Of a stretch of 54,773 nucleotides of DNA, positions 1 through 9,089 are shown piece after piece. Below the pieces are notes generated by a model, which ran no database searches, had not been told where the DNA came from, and worked only from the letters and a program-made list of their open reading frames with translations. Numbering within the stretch: the first letter of the stretch is position 1; every line of letters begins with the position of its first letter. Origin of the DNA: Erysipelotrichaceae bacterium (GTDB taxonomy: Bacteria; Bacillota_I; Bacilli_A; Erysipelotrichales; Erysipelotrichaceae); assembly GCA_030525525.1 (NCBI GenBank), contig JAUNEN010000005.1, forward strand, positions 25,459-80,231, written 5' to 3'. The translations under genes and the position numbers were made by a program.

Positions 1-788
1 CGCTTGATGCAGGCATCATTGGCATCATGGATGATTTCATCAATCTTCTGTCTGCGCATTTCGCCGATTGCTTCAATTGTTGTGCCGCCTTTGGAACAGA
101 CTTCATCAATGAAATCGCTGATCGGTGTTTTGCGGTTGCGCTTGAGGAGGTTCGCGGAGCCGATGAATGTCTGAACGACGAGATCTCTTGCATCAAGATC
201 ATCAAGTCCTCTTTCAGCCGCATCATTGACAAGTGCTTCAATGAAGTAATAAACATAGGCAGGTACACTTCCGGAAACTGCCACAATCTCATCCATTCTG
301 CTTTCGGGAATGGTTCTTGTGACACCCATCGAGTTGAACATCTGGAAAACGAAGTCATATTCATCCGCCTTGCAGTTTTCCGACATGCATAATGCAGTTG
401 CGCCTTCATTGATCTGAAGCGGTGTATTCGGCATTGCTCTCATGACCGGGCAGTTATTGAGCTTTGACTGCAGGTAAGCGATGGATACACCGGTCACGAT
501 GGAGAGAAGATTGGAGATGTTTGTGTCTTTGAGTTCATCAAGGACTTCGTCAAGCTGCTGAGGTCTGACTGCCAGAAGAGCAATGTGAGCTGCTTCAGCG
601 ACTTCTTTTGCACTCTCCATGACAATGAAATTTTCTTTGGCACATGCTTTGCGTACTTCTTCGGAAGGGTCATAGACACAGATCTGGAAGCGCTCAAGAT
701 ATTCCTTGGCAACAGCGCCTCTGGCAATTGCCATGCCCATATGGCCGCAGCCGATAAAGCCGAGCAGATACTGTTTTGTTGTTCTCAT
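1..788 (-). CDS. proC: Pyrroline-5-carboxylate reductase (partial, 3' end outside window)
   Basis: Catalyses the last step of proline synthesis, NAD(P)H-dependent reduction of pyrroline-5-carboxylate, in the cytoplasm. The minus-strand frame opens MRTTKQYLLGFIGCGHMG, whose GFIGCGHMG is the Rossmann dinucleotide loop. Further in are VRPQ, MRAMPNTP and the C-terminal catalytic stretch SGSVPAYVYYFIEAL, all typical of ProC. About 262 codons are visible; the family is about 265-280 residues, so only the last few are missing. The start has AAGGAG 7 nt upstream and overlaps the proA stop as ATGA, so the two are translationally coupled. No proB is visible in the window. Confidence 0.93.
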   Translation of the reverse strand, partial: MRTTKQYLLGFIGCGHMGMAIARGAVAKEYLERFQICVYDPSEEVRKACAKENFIVMESAKEVAEAAHIALLAVRPQQLDEVLDELKDTNISNLLSIVTGVSIAYLQSKLNNCPVMRAMPNTPLQINEGATALCMSENCKADEYDFVFQMFNSMGVTRTIPESRMDEIVAVSGSVPAYVYYFIEALVNDAAERGLDDLDARDLVVQTFIGSANLLKRNRKTPISDFIDEVCSKGGTTIEAIGEMRRQKIDEIIHDANDACIK

Positions 789-2026
789 CTGATTTCTCCT
801 TTTCCTTCGATCTGATAAAGATAAGTTGTCAGCTCACGCAGTCCCATCGGGCCTCTGGCGTGCAGCTTCTGGGTTGAAATACCGATCTCGGCACCGAGTC
901 CGAACTCAAAGCCGTCGGTAAAGCGTGTGGACGCATTATGATAGAGACACGCACTGTCAATTCCTCTGAAGAAAGCTTCCTTGGATTCTTCGTTTTCTGT
1001 GACAATGCAATCGCTGTGATGGGTGCCGTATGTTTCAATATGATCGATTGCTTCATTCACATCTTTGACAATCACAAGATTCATGATGAGATCATCATAT
1101 TCGGTTGCCCAGTTTGTTTCGTTTCCTTCTCTTGCTTCACTTACAAGTTTACACGTTTCCGGATTGCCGTAAATGAGTACACCGTGTTCTTTCATCACTT
1201 CTGCAATCATCGGTACAAATGTCCCGGCAATCTTTTCATGGACAAGAAGGGTTTCCATGGCATTGCATACGCTCGGCCTTGAGCATTTGGCATTGATGAT
1301 GATTTTCTTTGCCATTTCAAAGTCGGCGCTTTCATCGACAAATGTATGGCAGATGCCTGCTCCTGTTTCAATGACAGGGACCTTTGCATTTTGAACGACT
1401 GCCTGGATCAGACGGGAACTTCCCCGCGGAATCAGCAGGTCGACATATTCACGGCATTTCATGAATTCAGCCGTTTCTTCGTGGCTCGGCTTTTCGGCGA
1501 GCATCACCGCATCCGGTGTCACATCATTTTTGATGAGCGCTGCCTTCATGACATCGACAATCGCTTTGCATGAGCGGTAGGATTCTTTACCGCCTTTGAG
1601 GACGCAGGTGTTACCGCTTTTGAAACACAAAGCGGCGCAATCCGCAGTAACATTGGGACGGGATTCAAAGATGATACCGATCACACCGATTGCAGATGAG
1701 ATTTTCTTCAGATGAACGCCTGAGGCAAGCACACGCTCTTCCAATACTCTGTTCAGCGGATCTTCAAGCTGTTCAACCTGAAGAACGCCTTCGGCAATCT
1801 GATCGATTCTGCTCTGATTGAGCATGAGCCGGTCAAGCATGGCTTTGCTCATACCGTTTGCTTCGGCTTCCGAGAGATCGAGGGCATTTGCTTCGATGAT
1901 CGTATCTGCATTTTCAACGAGTCCGTAGGCAAACTCGCGCAATACTTTGGAACGGATTTCATTTGTAAGAGTTCTGACACTGCGGCTGGCTTTTTTTGCT
2001 GCCGCGGCAAGGCTGATCAGATCCAT
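785..2026 (-). CDS. proA: Gamma-glutamyl phosphate reductase
   Basis: NADPH-dependent reduction of gamma-glutamyl phosphate to the semialdehyde, second step of proline synthesis. It has the aldehyde-dehydrogenase-like fold with the catalytic cysteine in RPSVCNA (about residue 254), preceded by ETGAGICHTFVD, and the conserved LGAEIGISTQKLHARGPMG near the C-terminus. At 413 residues it is normal length. The frame is open to a GTG at 2035, but the ATG at 2026 is preferred because GGAGG lies 8 nt before it and the GTG abuts that site. It is the first gene of a proA-proC operon divergent from priA. Confidence 0.95.
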   Translation of the reverse strand: MDLISLAAAAKKASRSVRTLTNEIRSKVLREFAYGLVENADTIIEANALDLSEAEANGMSKAMLDRLMLNQSRIDQIAEGVLQVEQLEDPLNRVLEERVLASGVHLKKISSAIGVIGIIFESRPNVTADCAALCFKSGNTCVLKGGKESYRSCKAIVDVMKAALIKNDVTPDAVMLAEKPSHEETAEFMKCREYVDLLIPRGSSRLIQAVVQNAKVPVIETGAGICHTFVDESADFEMAKKIIINAKCSRPSVCNAMETLLVHEKIAGTFVPMIAEVMKEHGVLIYGNPETCKLVSEAREGNETNWATEYDDLIMNLVIVKDVNEAIDHIETYGTHHSDCIVTENEESKEAFFRGIDSACLYHNASTRFTDGFEFGLGAEIGISTQKLHARGPMGLRELTTYLYQIEGKGEIR

Positions 2027-2117
2027 ATGAGGCACCTCCGTGTTTTTGTATATTATTGCATAAATTCAGCCTGCCATGCACCGTTTGTCTGTATGTTGTA
2101 CAATGAAGAAGGTGAAA

Positions 2118-4283
2118 ATGATGTATATACTTGAATGCTGGATCGAGCACCCGGTCAGGAGTCTCGACAGAACATTTACATATTTAAGCGAAACTGAAGT
2201 GAAAAGGGGATGCCGTGTTCAGGTTGTTTTCGGTGTGAAAACACTGATCGGCTTTGTGGATTCATGCACGCAAACGGATGAAACACCCGCAGAGATTGAA
2301 ACAAGACTCGGCATGAAACTGCGTTTTATTGAAAGTGCAGTCGATGAAGAACCTTTGATTACCGATGAGCTTTATGAAATGGCGCTGGCCATGAAAGAGG
2401 CAACTCTTTCCACATCCATTTCATGCTTTTCAGCGATGCTGCCGGCAAAGATCAAACCGGCAACTTCAAAACATAAAATCGTTCAGGAGACATGGGTGAA
2501 ATTAAGCGATCGTGAAGTTACCCTGACGCCCCGTCAGCTGCAGGCATGGACCTATGTCAAAGACCATGCCCCGCTGCGCTACAGCGATCTTAGAAAAGAA
2601 TTTCCGAATCAGGCAAGAGCACTTGTGACAAACGGCGCCATTGAGCTGTTTGATTGCGAAAAGAAGGGATCAGTGCATATTGAGCGCGGTACGGCAGAAA
2701 AGCCGGTATTGAGCGAACTGCAGGAAAAGGTGCTGAAGGAAATCAATGAAAGCAATGATACGGTTTATCTGATCCATGGCGTCACCGGCAGCGGCAAAAC
2801 CGAAATCTATCTGAGACTAGCCGAAAAGGCACTCGATGAAGGAAAGCAGGTACTCATTCTTGTACCTGAAATTGCCCTGACGCCGCAGATGATCGAGCGG
2901 GTCAGTGCGAGATTCAAGGATCAGCTTGCCATTTATCACAGCGGCTTAAATGCCCAGGAAAAATATGAACAGTACAGGATGGTCATGAACAATGAAGCAC
3001 AGGTTGTCGTCGGCACCCGCAGCGCTGTCTTTCTGCCGTTTGCGGATCTCGGCGTGATTGTGATGGATGAAGAACATGATCCTTCCTACAAGCAGGATTC
3101 ACAGCCTTCCTATCACTGTCGGGATGCGGCTTTGTACAGAGCCGGATATCATCACTGCAAGCTCATTCTTGCTTCAGCGACGCCGACCCTTGAATCCTAT
3201 GCAAGAGGACTCAAGAATGTCTATCATCTGATCACGATGAGCGAAAGAATCAATAAAACCATGCCTGAGGTTCATGTTGTCCCGATGAAGGATTCGATCC
3301 GCAAGGGGGAATCCTATATGATTTCCGATCTTCTGAAGGACAGAATCAAAGACCGTCTTGAAAAGAAGGAACAGGTGATTCTGCTGCTTAACCGCAGAGG
3401 CTATCACGCAAGGATCAAATGCAGATCATGTCAGGAAGTCATCAGATGTCCGCACTGCGATCTTGCGATGAGCTGGCACCGCGATACCGGTCTGCTCAAA
3501 TGTCATACATGCAATCATGAAATGAAAGTGATGAAGGTCTGCCCGTATTGCGGCAGCACGGCCGGCTTTGCAACATATGGTTTCGGCACCGAAAAGCTCG
3601 AACATGAGCTGCTGAAAATGTTCCCTGAGGCAAGGCTGCTGCGCATGGACGCCGATACAACCGTACGCAAGAATTCCCATGAAAAGATACTCAAGGCATT
3701 CGCCGAGCATAAAGCGGATATTCTGCTCGGCACCCAGATGATTGCCAAGGGACTTGATTTTGCGGATGTGACACTGGTCGGAATCATCAACGGCGATGAC
3801 GGGCTTGCCAGAACCGATTTCAGAAGCTGCGAAACAACATTCGATCTTCTGATGCAGGCTTGCGGACGCAGCGGCCGCGGGGATAAGGAAGGTGAAGTTA
3901 TCTTCCAGGTCTATGATCCTGATCACTATGCCGTCACTTCGGCTTTAAGACAGGATTATGAATCCTTCTTTGCCAATGAAATGCGTTTCCGCCATGCCGG
4001 TCAGTATCCTCCCTATACATATATGATCTCTTTGACGTTCTGTTCACTGAAGGAAGACGAGAGCAAACGCACGGCAGAGCAGTTTATGAGCGGTCTTTCA
4101 GGTGACTTCAAGATCATCGGCGTCATTACGCTTCTGAAGATTCATGATCAGTACAGAAGCCGTATTATTCTCAAGGGAAAGAACCTCGATCTGATGCGGC
4201 AGACTCTCAGAGAGTATATGGAAAGCTCAAAAATCTCCTTAAAAGGCTTGCGGATTGATGTCAATCCGATGTATCTTGATTAA
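2118..4283 (+). CDS. priA: Primosomal protein N' (replication restart helicase PriA)
   Basis: Superfamily 2 helicase that reloads the replisome at stalled forks. The N-terminal DNA-binding domain is followed by Walker A GVTGSGKTEIYL, the DEAH-box variant DEEHD, and the paired zinc-binding cysteines of the family (CRSC, CPHC, CHTC, CPYC) before the C-terminal helicase lobe with TQMIAKGLDF. The frame is open upstream to about 2076, but GAAGG at 2108-2112 points to the ATGs at 2118 or 2121 (MMYILECW). It heads a long plus-strand operon with rsmB starting 3 nt after its stop. fmt, often next to priA in Firmicutes, is not here. Confidence 0.96.
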   Translation: MMYILECWIEHPVRSLDRTFTYLSETEVKRGCRVQVVFGVKTLIGFVDSCTQTDETPAEIETRLGMKLRFIESAVDEEPLITDELYEMALAMKEATLSTSISCFSAMLPAKIKPATSKHKIVQETWVKLSDREVTLTPRQLQAWTYVKDHAPLRYSDLRKEFPNQARALVTNGAIELFDCEKKGSVHIERGTAEKPVLSELQEKVLKEINESNDTVYLIHGVTGSGKTEIYLRLAEKALDEGKQVLILVPEIALTPQMIERVSARFKDQLAIYHSGLNAQEKYEQYRMVMNNEAQVVVGTRSAVFLPFADLGVIVMDEEHDPSYKQDSQPSYHCRDAALYRAGYHHCKLILASATPTLESYARGLKNVYHLITMSERINKTMPEVHVVPMKDSIRKGESYMISDLLKDRIKDRLEKKEQVILLLNRRGYHARIKCRSCQEVIRCPHCDLAMSWHRDTGLLKCHTCNHEMKVMKVCPYCGSTAGFATYGFGTEKLEHELLKMFPEARLLRMDADTTVRKNSHEKILKAFAEHKADILLGTQMIAKGLDFADVTLVGIINGDDGLARTDFRSCETTFDLLMQACGRSGRGDKEGEVIFQVYDPDHYAVTSALRQDYESFFANEMRFRHAGQYPPYTYMISLTFCSLKEDESKRTAEQFMSGLSGDFKIIGVITLLKIHDQYRSRIILKGKNLDLMRQTLREYMESSKISLKGLRIDVNPMYLD

Positions 4284-4286
4284 ACC

Positions 4287-5483
4287 ATGAGTGCAAGAGA
4301 AACGATTCTGAATATTCTTGAGAGAGTATTCAGCGAAAACGGATATGCTTCATTGATGATGAGGCACATGAAGGCGGATGAAAAGGATACCGCCTTTATT
4401 GCCGAAGTGGTCTACGGAACACTGCGCAATTATTCACTTCTTGAATACCAGTGGCGCTCCAAAGCAAAAAAGACGAAACAGAGGACTGCATTGTTGCTGG
4501 ATATGAGCATCTATCAGCTCTTCTTTATGGATGTGCCGGGCTATGCAGCAGTCAATGAAGCTGTTTCATTAAGCCCGAAACATGAAAAGAAATTCGTCAA
4601 TGCAATTCTGCGTCAGGTATCTGACAGAGGTCTTGTGACACCGGAAGAAAGTGAAATCCGTTACTCCCATCCGAAATGGATTTTTGATCTATGGAGTGCG
4701 CATTATGGCAAAGACAATGCGCTGGCCATCATGGAATACAACCAGAAAAAGCCGGTTTCCTACGGCCGGATCAATACGCTTCTCTATTCAAAGGAAGAAG
4801 CTGAGCAGAATGAGAATCTGCACTTCATTGATGACATTGCATTCCGCTATGAAGGGGCGCTGCAGAAAAGCGATCTTTTCCGCGCTGGCAGAGTCATCAT
4901 TCAGAATTACAGCTCTCAGCAGATTGTGAAATATCTCGATGTGAAAAGCGGCATGAATGTTCTAGATGCCTGCGCAGCGCCGGGCACAAAGACGCAGGAA
5001 ATCGCCATGTATATGAACAACTCGGGCAGAGTGATTGCCGGCGAGCTTCATGAACACCGTGCAAAGCTGATTGATGAGCTGATGGAAAGAACCGGAACAG
5101 AGATTGTCGAATCAAAGGTGATGGATGCGTCGGTAAAAGGGCAGTTTGAAGCAGAAAGCTTTGACAGGATTCTGCTGGATGTTCCGTGTTCTGGCCTGGG
5201 AGATCTTTCTCATAAGCCGGAAATCCGCTGGCACTTAAAGCCGGAAGATCTTGATCACCTGACCCATTTACAGAGTGCAATTCTTGAAGCCAATGCGCCG
5301 TATCTTAAAAAGGGCGGCATTCTTGTCTACAGCACCTGCACCCTCAACCGCAAGGAAAACGAAAACAGAATCCGTGACTTCATGAAGAAACATGAAGATT
5401 ACGGATTACTGGAAGAACATACATATTTTCCGTTTGTCACTGAGAGCGACGGCTTTTATGCGGCGAAACTGACACGGAAATAA
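4287..5483 (+). CDS. rsmB: 16S rRNA (cytosine-967-C5)-methyltransferase RsmB
   Basis: S-adenosylmethionine-dependent m5C methylation of 16S rRNA. The N-terminal roughly 130 residues resemble the NusB RNA-binding fold (VYGTLRNYSLLEYQ, VNAILRQV). The Rossmann methyltransferase follows with the SAM loop VLDACAAPGTKTQEIA, the motif IV catalytic cysteine region DVPCSGLGDL and the second catalytic cysteine in YSTCTLNRKENE. Its 398 residues are slightly short of the usual 430-450. The start lies 3 nt after the priA stop with no strong Shine-Dalgarno of its own, so translation is probably coupled. Confidence 0.94.
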   Translation: MSARETILNILERVFSENGYASLMMRHMKADEKDTAFIAEVVYGTLRNYSLLEYQWRSKAKKTKQRTALLLDMSIYQLFFMDVPGYAAVNEAVSLSPKHEKKFVNAILRQVSDRGLVTPEESEIRYSHPKWIFDLWSAHYGKDNALAIMEYNQKKPVSYGRINTLLYSKEEAEQNENLHFIDDIAFRYEGALQKSDLFRAGRVIIQNYSSQQIVKYLDVKSGMNVLDACAAPGTKTQEIAMYMNNSGRVIAGELHEHRAKLIDELMERTGTEIVESKVMDASVKGQFEAESFDRILLDVPCSGLGDLSHKPEIRWHLKPEDLDHLTHLQSAILEANAPYLKKGGILVYSTCTLNRKENENRIRDFMKKHEDYGLLEEHTYFPFVTESDGFYAAKLTRK

Positions 5484-5543
5484 ACAAAAAGCACAAAGGC
5501 TGCCCGTATTTTGAAAAATTGGGCGGATTAGGTAACGTTATGG

Positions 5544-5557
5544 TAAAATGCCTGTGT
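5544..5557 (+). promoter_or_regulatory. Extended -10 promoter directly upstream of rlmN
   Basis: TATGGTAAAAT contains TGn plus TAAAAT (5544-5549), an extended -10. The rlmN ATG at 5558 lies 8 nt after it and no ribosome binding site lies between, so the transcript would start at or within 2 nt of the start codon. Confidence 0.45.
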
Positions 5558-6604
5558 ATGCAGACGATTTATGATCTGAATCTGAAACAGATGGAAGAAA
5601 TGCTGGCCGCTCACGGTCAGAAGTCATACCGCGCAAAGCAGCTTTTCAGCTGGCTGTACAGAAAGCGGGCAGAAACATTTGAAGAAATGAGCGATCTTCC
5701 CAAAGCGCTGATCGAACAGCTTGAGGAAGAGTATTTCATGATGCCTTTAAAGGAAATCGACAGGCAGGTTGCCAGAGATCAGACAACCAAATATCTGTTT
5801 GAAATGAAGGACGGGGCAAGCGTGGAAGCAGTGCTCATGCATTTTCATTTCGGCGAATCCTTATGCATCTCCAGCCAGATCGGCTGCAACATGGGCTGCA
5901 AATTCTGCGCATCGGGTCTTCTGAAAAAACAGAGAGACCTGAGTGCAGGGGAAATGGTAGCCGAAGTTCTTTATGTCCAGAAGGAACTCGATGCACTGGG
6001 GAAACGGGTCGACAACATTGTCATCATGGGAACCGGTGAACCGTTTGACAATTATGACAATGTGATGCGCTTCTGTGAAATCGTCAATTCCGATCACGGA
6101 CTTGCGATCGGGGCAAGACATATCACAATCTCCACATGCGGGATTGTGCCGCGCATCTATGACTTTGCGGCTGCCCATTATCAGTACAACCTTGCCGTCA
6201 GTCTTCATGCGCCGACGGATGAATTGCGCAATACGCTGATGCCGGTCAATCAGGCATATCCCCTTGATGAACTGATGAAAGCTCTTCATGCCTACAGCGA
6301 AGACAATCACAGACGGCTGACATTTGAATATATTCTTCTTCATGAAGTCAACGATACCGATGCCCATGCAAAGAAGCTTGCGGATCTGATCCGCGGCATG
6401 AATGCATATGTCAATCTGATTCCCTACAATCCGGTTGATGAGAACGGCTATCAGGGAGTGAGCGAAAAGAAGGCTCTTCACTTTTACGACATTCTGATGA
6501 AAAACGGAGTCAAGGCAACGCTGCGTCAGAAACACGGTGACGATATTGACGCCGCATGCGGACAGCTGCGCGCCAGACACGAGAGGAACAGGCAGAACGG
6601 ATGA
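5558..6604 (+). CDS. rlmN: Dual-specificity RNA methyltransferase RlmN
   Basis: Radical-SAM enzyme making 2-methyladenosine at 23S rRNA A2503 and tRNA A37. The N-terminal accessory domain (MQTIYDLNLKQMEEML, YRAKQLFSWLYRK) precedes the cluster motif CNMGCKFC, then GTGEPFDNYDNV and STCGIVPRI. The C-terminal cysteine of the catalytic pair is in DDIDAACGQLR. Earlier in-frame starts exist (TTG 5519, ATG 5540), but ATG 5558 gives the family N-terminus. It has no Shine-Dalgarno and an extended -10 ends 8 nt upstream, so the mRNA may be leaderless. The stop overlaps the next start as ATGA. Confidence 0.94.
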   Translation: MQTIYDLNLKQMEEMLAAHGQKSYRAKQLFSWLYRKRAETFEEMSDLPKALIEQLEEEYFMMPLKEIDRQVARDQTTKYLFEMKDGASVEAVLMHFHFGESLCISSQIGCNMGCKFCASGLLKKQRDLSAGEMVAEVLYVQKELDALGKRVDNIVIMGTGEPFDNYDNVMRFCEIVNSDHGLAIGARHITISTCGIVPRIYDFAAAHYQYNLAVSLHAPTDELRNTLMPVNQAYPLDELMKALHAYSEDNHRRLTFEYILLHEVNDTDAHAKKLADLIRGMNAYVNLIPYNPVDENGYQGVSEKKALHFYDILMKNGVKATLRQKHGDDIDAACGQLRARHERNRQNG

Positions 6605-7344
6605 AATATTACGGTGTAACGGACAGAGGTCTTGTCCGTAAAAATAACCAGGACAGCTATGTCATCGCAACCAACCGGGGCGGTGATCTTTTCGCGATTG
6701 TCGCGGACGGAATCGGCGGAAATCTCGGCGGCGATATTGCCAGCCGGATGGCAGTTTCCTATTTCTCAAAGGTATTTTCGGAAACTGAAGCATTCACTTC
6801 CGAATCAAAGACAAAAGACTGGATTACCACCCATGTGACAGCCGCCAACCAGCAGATTTATGAATATGGCGTCAAGAGACCCGGTCTTAAAGGAATGGGA
6901 ACGACACTCTGCGGCGCAATGATTACAAAAAAGGGCATCTTTATTGTCAATATCGGCGACAGCCGTGCCTATACATGGCATAATGACGCCCTGAAGCAGA
7001 TTACGATGGACCATACACTTGTCAACGATATGCTGATGCACGGACAGCTGACGGCCGAAGAAGCAGCCAACTTTCCCCGCCGCAATGTGCTGACAAATGC
7101 ACTCGGGGTCTGGGAGAATGTCAGAAGCGACATCGATGTCCATCATGAAAAGATGAGCGGCATCCTGCTGTGCAGCGACGGTCTGCATGGATATGTGGAT
7201 GAAAGCAGAATATCATCAATTGTACTGAGCAGGGATATGGATCCGACACAGCGCTCAAGAAAGCTGCTCAAAGCGGCACTTGATGCGGGCGGATATGACA
7301 ATGTGACGGTAGTGCTCATTGATTTCACGGGAGACAGCGAATGA
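6601..7344 (+). CDS. stp: PP2C-family serine/threonine protein phosphatase
   Basis: Metal-dependent phosphatase that reverses phosphorylation by the adjacent kinase. PP2C motifs run in order: TDRGLVRKNNQDSY, VADGIGGNLGGDIAS, GMGTTLCGAM, NIGDSRAY, CSDGLHGYV and GGYDNVTVVLI, including the metal-binding aspartates. It is 247 residues, typical of bacterial Stp/PrpC. The frame runs open upstream into rlmN, but ATG 6601 with GAGAGGA upstream gives the family start MKYYGVTDRG. It overlaps rlmN and prkC by 4 nt each (ATGA at both ends), the standard Firmicutes phosphatase-kinase pair. Confidence 0.94.
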   Translation: MKYYGVTDRGLVRKNNQDSYVIATNRGGDLFAIVADGIGGNLGGDIASRMAVSYFSKVFSETEAFTSESKTKDWITTHVTAANQQIYEYGVKRPGLKGMGTTLCGAMITKKGIFIVNIGDSRAYTWHNDALKQITMDHTLVNDMLMHGQLTAEEAANFPRRNVLTNALGVWENVRSDIDVHHEKMSGILLCSDGLHGYVDESRISSIVLSRDMDPTQRSRKLLKAALDAGGYDNVTVVLIDFTGDSE

Positions 7345-9077
7345 GCAGAAAGAATGTGATTGCCAACAGATATGAAGTTGTACAGCACATCGGACAGGGA
7401 GGAATGGCCGATGTCTTTCGTGGTGTTGACACCATTCTGAACAGAGAGGTTGCGATCAAGATTCTGCGCGCCGATCTTTCTACCGACGCTGTCAGTATCC
7501 TGCGCTTTGAAAGAGAAGCACAGGCTGCCACTGCCCTGAATCATCCCAACATCGTTGAAATCTATGATGTGGGCGATTATAAGGGACACCATTATATCGT
7601 CATGGAATTCGTGCCCGGCAGAACCCTCAAGCAGGTCATTCGTGCAAGAGGACCGCTGCTGAAGGAAGAAGCGGTCGATATTATGAAGCAGCTGACTTCG
7701 GCTGTTGCCGAAGCACATTCAAAAGGAATCATACACCGTGATATCAAGCCGCAGAATGTCATCGTCAAGGCGGACGGATCGGTGAAGATTCTCGACTTCG
7801 GTATTGCCACAGCCAAGGGCTCCATGCAATTGACGCAGGCCAACAACGTCATGGGTTCCGTCCACTATCTTGCCCCTGAGCTTGCCAAAGGCGAGACAGC
7901 CAGTGCGCAGAGCGACATCTATGCGCTCGGTATCGTTCTTTACGAAATGCTGGCAGGAGATGTTCCTTTCAAAGCGGATCAGGCTGTTCAGGTTGCCTTG
8001 CGCCATATGCGCGATCCGATGCCTTCGCTGCGCGAAGCAAATCCCACCGTACCGCAGTCAATTGAAAATATCGTGATCAGGGCAACTGCCAAAGATCCGA
8101 AGAAGAGATATAAAAACTGCAGCGAGATGTGGCGCGATCTTTCAACCTGCTTAAGACCTGAAAGGGCTAAGGAAGCAAAGCTGATCATCGAATCGCCGCC
8201 CGCACCGAAAAAGGATACTTCTTCGCAGAACAAAGCCAAGCCGGTCAGAACCGAAACCCCTGCACCGAAGAAAGAAGTGCGCCCGGAAGTTCATACAAAG
8301 AAAAAAGTCCAGGAAGAAAAGCCGAAGAACAAGCTTGTTCCCTGGCTCATCGGCATCATCGCCTTTGTGGCGGTGTGCGGTATTGTCGCAGCGCTAATCT
8401 TCTCGGGTGTGATCCCTATCGGACCGCGAACCGTACAGATTCCCGATATTGAAGGCATGACAATCCAGCAGGCCAGGGATATGTGCGATGAATCGGAGCT
8501 TGTGCTTGATACGATCAATGTCGAATATACTCTGACCGAAAATGTGGAAAGAGGTCTCATCATCGGCGTGACGCCTTCAGTCGGCGATGAGGTTGAAAAG
8601 AATACGGAAGTCAAAATCATCGTATCCAACGGCATCGGCGTCAGGATTGAAGACTTTGCGGCCAGCGGCATGAGTATCTCCAAAGCTGAAGAATATATTG
8701 CCGAAAATTATAAGCTGATGAGAGTTACGGCAGTTGAGGAAGACAGCGGTCTGCCGCCGGGAACGATCATCCGTCAGGAAGGTCTGGAGCCCGGTACGCT
8801 CTTTTCAACGGATCTGGCATCCAATATCACTCTTGTCTATTCACGCTATCCGACCGTGGTCATTCCCGATGACATCATCGGCAGACCGATCAATGATGCG
8901 ACGGCTGAGCTTGAGGCGATGGGTATTGCCGTGCGTACCAGCAATATGGATATTTCAGGCATGACCCAGGAGGAAATCGATCAGCTTCAGTTCGGCGTTG
9001 TGATTTCATCCGATCCTGCGGTCGGTACTCCGTATACACAGAAAGATGATAACTATGTCATTCTTTACTACTATTGA
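7341..9077 (+). CDS. prkC: Membrane Ser/Thr protein kinase with PASTA repeats
   Basis: Senses peptidoglycan or muropeptides outside and phosphorylates cell-wall and division proteins inside. The kinase domain (about residues 10-270) has the glycine loop IGQGGMADVF, lysine in VAIKIL, catalytic HRDIKPQN, DFG in ILDFGIA and the APE-like LAPEL. A Pro/Lys-rich linker leads to one membrane segment (about 333-357, WLIGIIAFVAVCGIVAALIF) and then three extracellular PASTA repeats. The 578-residue length is typical. It is translationally coupled to the phosphatase gene. The PASTA domains match in type those of the separate protein at 34511-35233. Confidence 0.96.
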   Translation: MSRKNVIANRYEVVQHIGQGGMADVFRGVDTILNREVAIKILRADLSTDAVSILRFEREAQAATALNHPNIVEIYDVGDYKGHHYIVMEFVPGRTLKQVIRARGPLLKEEAVDIMKQLTSAVAEAHSKGIIHRDIKPQNVIVKADGSVKILDFGIATAKGSMQLTQANNVMGSVHYLAPELAKGETASAQSDIYALGIVLYEMLAGDVPFKADQAVQVALRHMRDPMPSLREANPTVPQSIENIVIRATAKDPKKRYKNCSEMWRDLSTCLRPERAKEAKLIIESPPAPKKDTSSQNKAKPVRTETPAPKKEVRPEVHTKKKVQEEKPKNKLVPWLIGIIAFVAVCGIVAALIFSGVIPIGPRTVQIPDIEGMTIQQARDMCDESELVLDTINVEYTLTENVERGLIIGVTPSVGDEVEKNTEVKIIVSNGIGVRIEDFAASGMSISKAEEYIAENYKLMRVTAVEEDSGLPPGTIIRQEGLEPGTLFSTDLASNITLVYSRYPTVVIPDDIIGRPINDATAELEAMGIAVRTSNMDISGMTQEEIDQLQFGVVISSDPAVGTPYTQKDDNYVILYYY

Positions 9078-9089
9078 TGAGGGCTGCGA

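Noticed and set aside
2099-2104. TACAAT as the priA -10
   Set aside because: It would place the transcript start within or after the ribosome binding site, and no -35 or extended -10 supports it.
5861-6580. 239-codon minus-strand open frame opposite rlmN
   Set aside because: It lies fully inside a conserved gene and matches no family; treated as a shadow.
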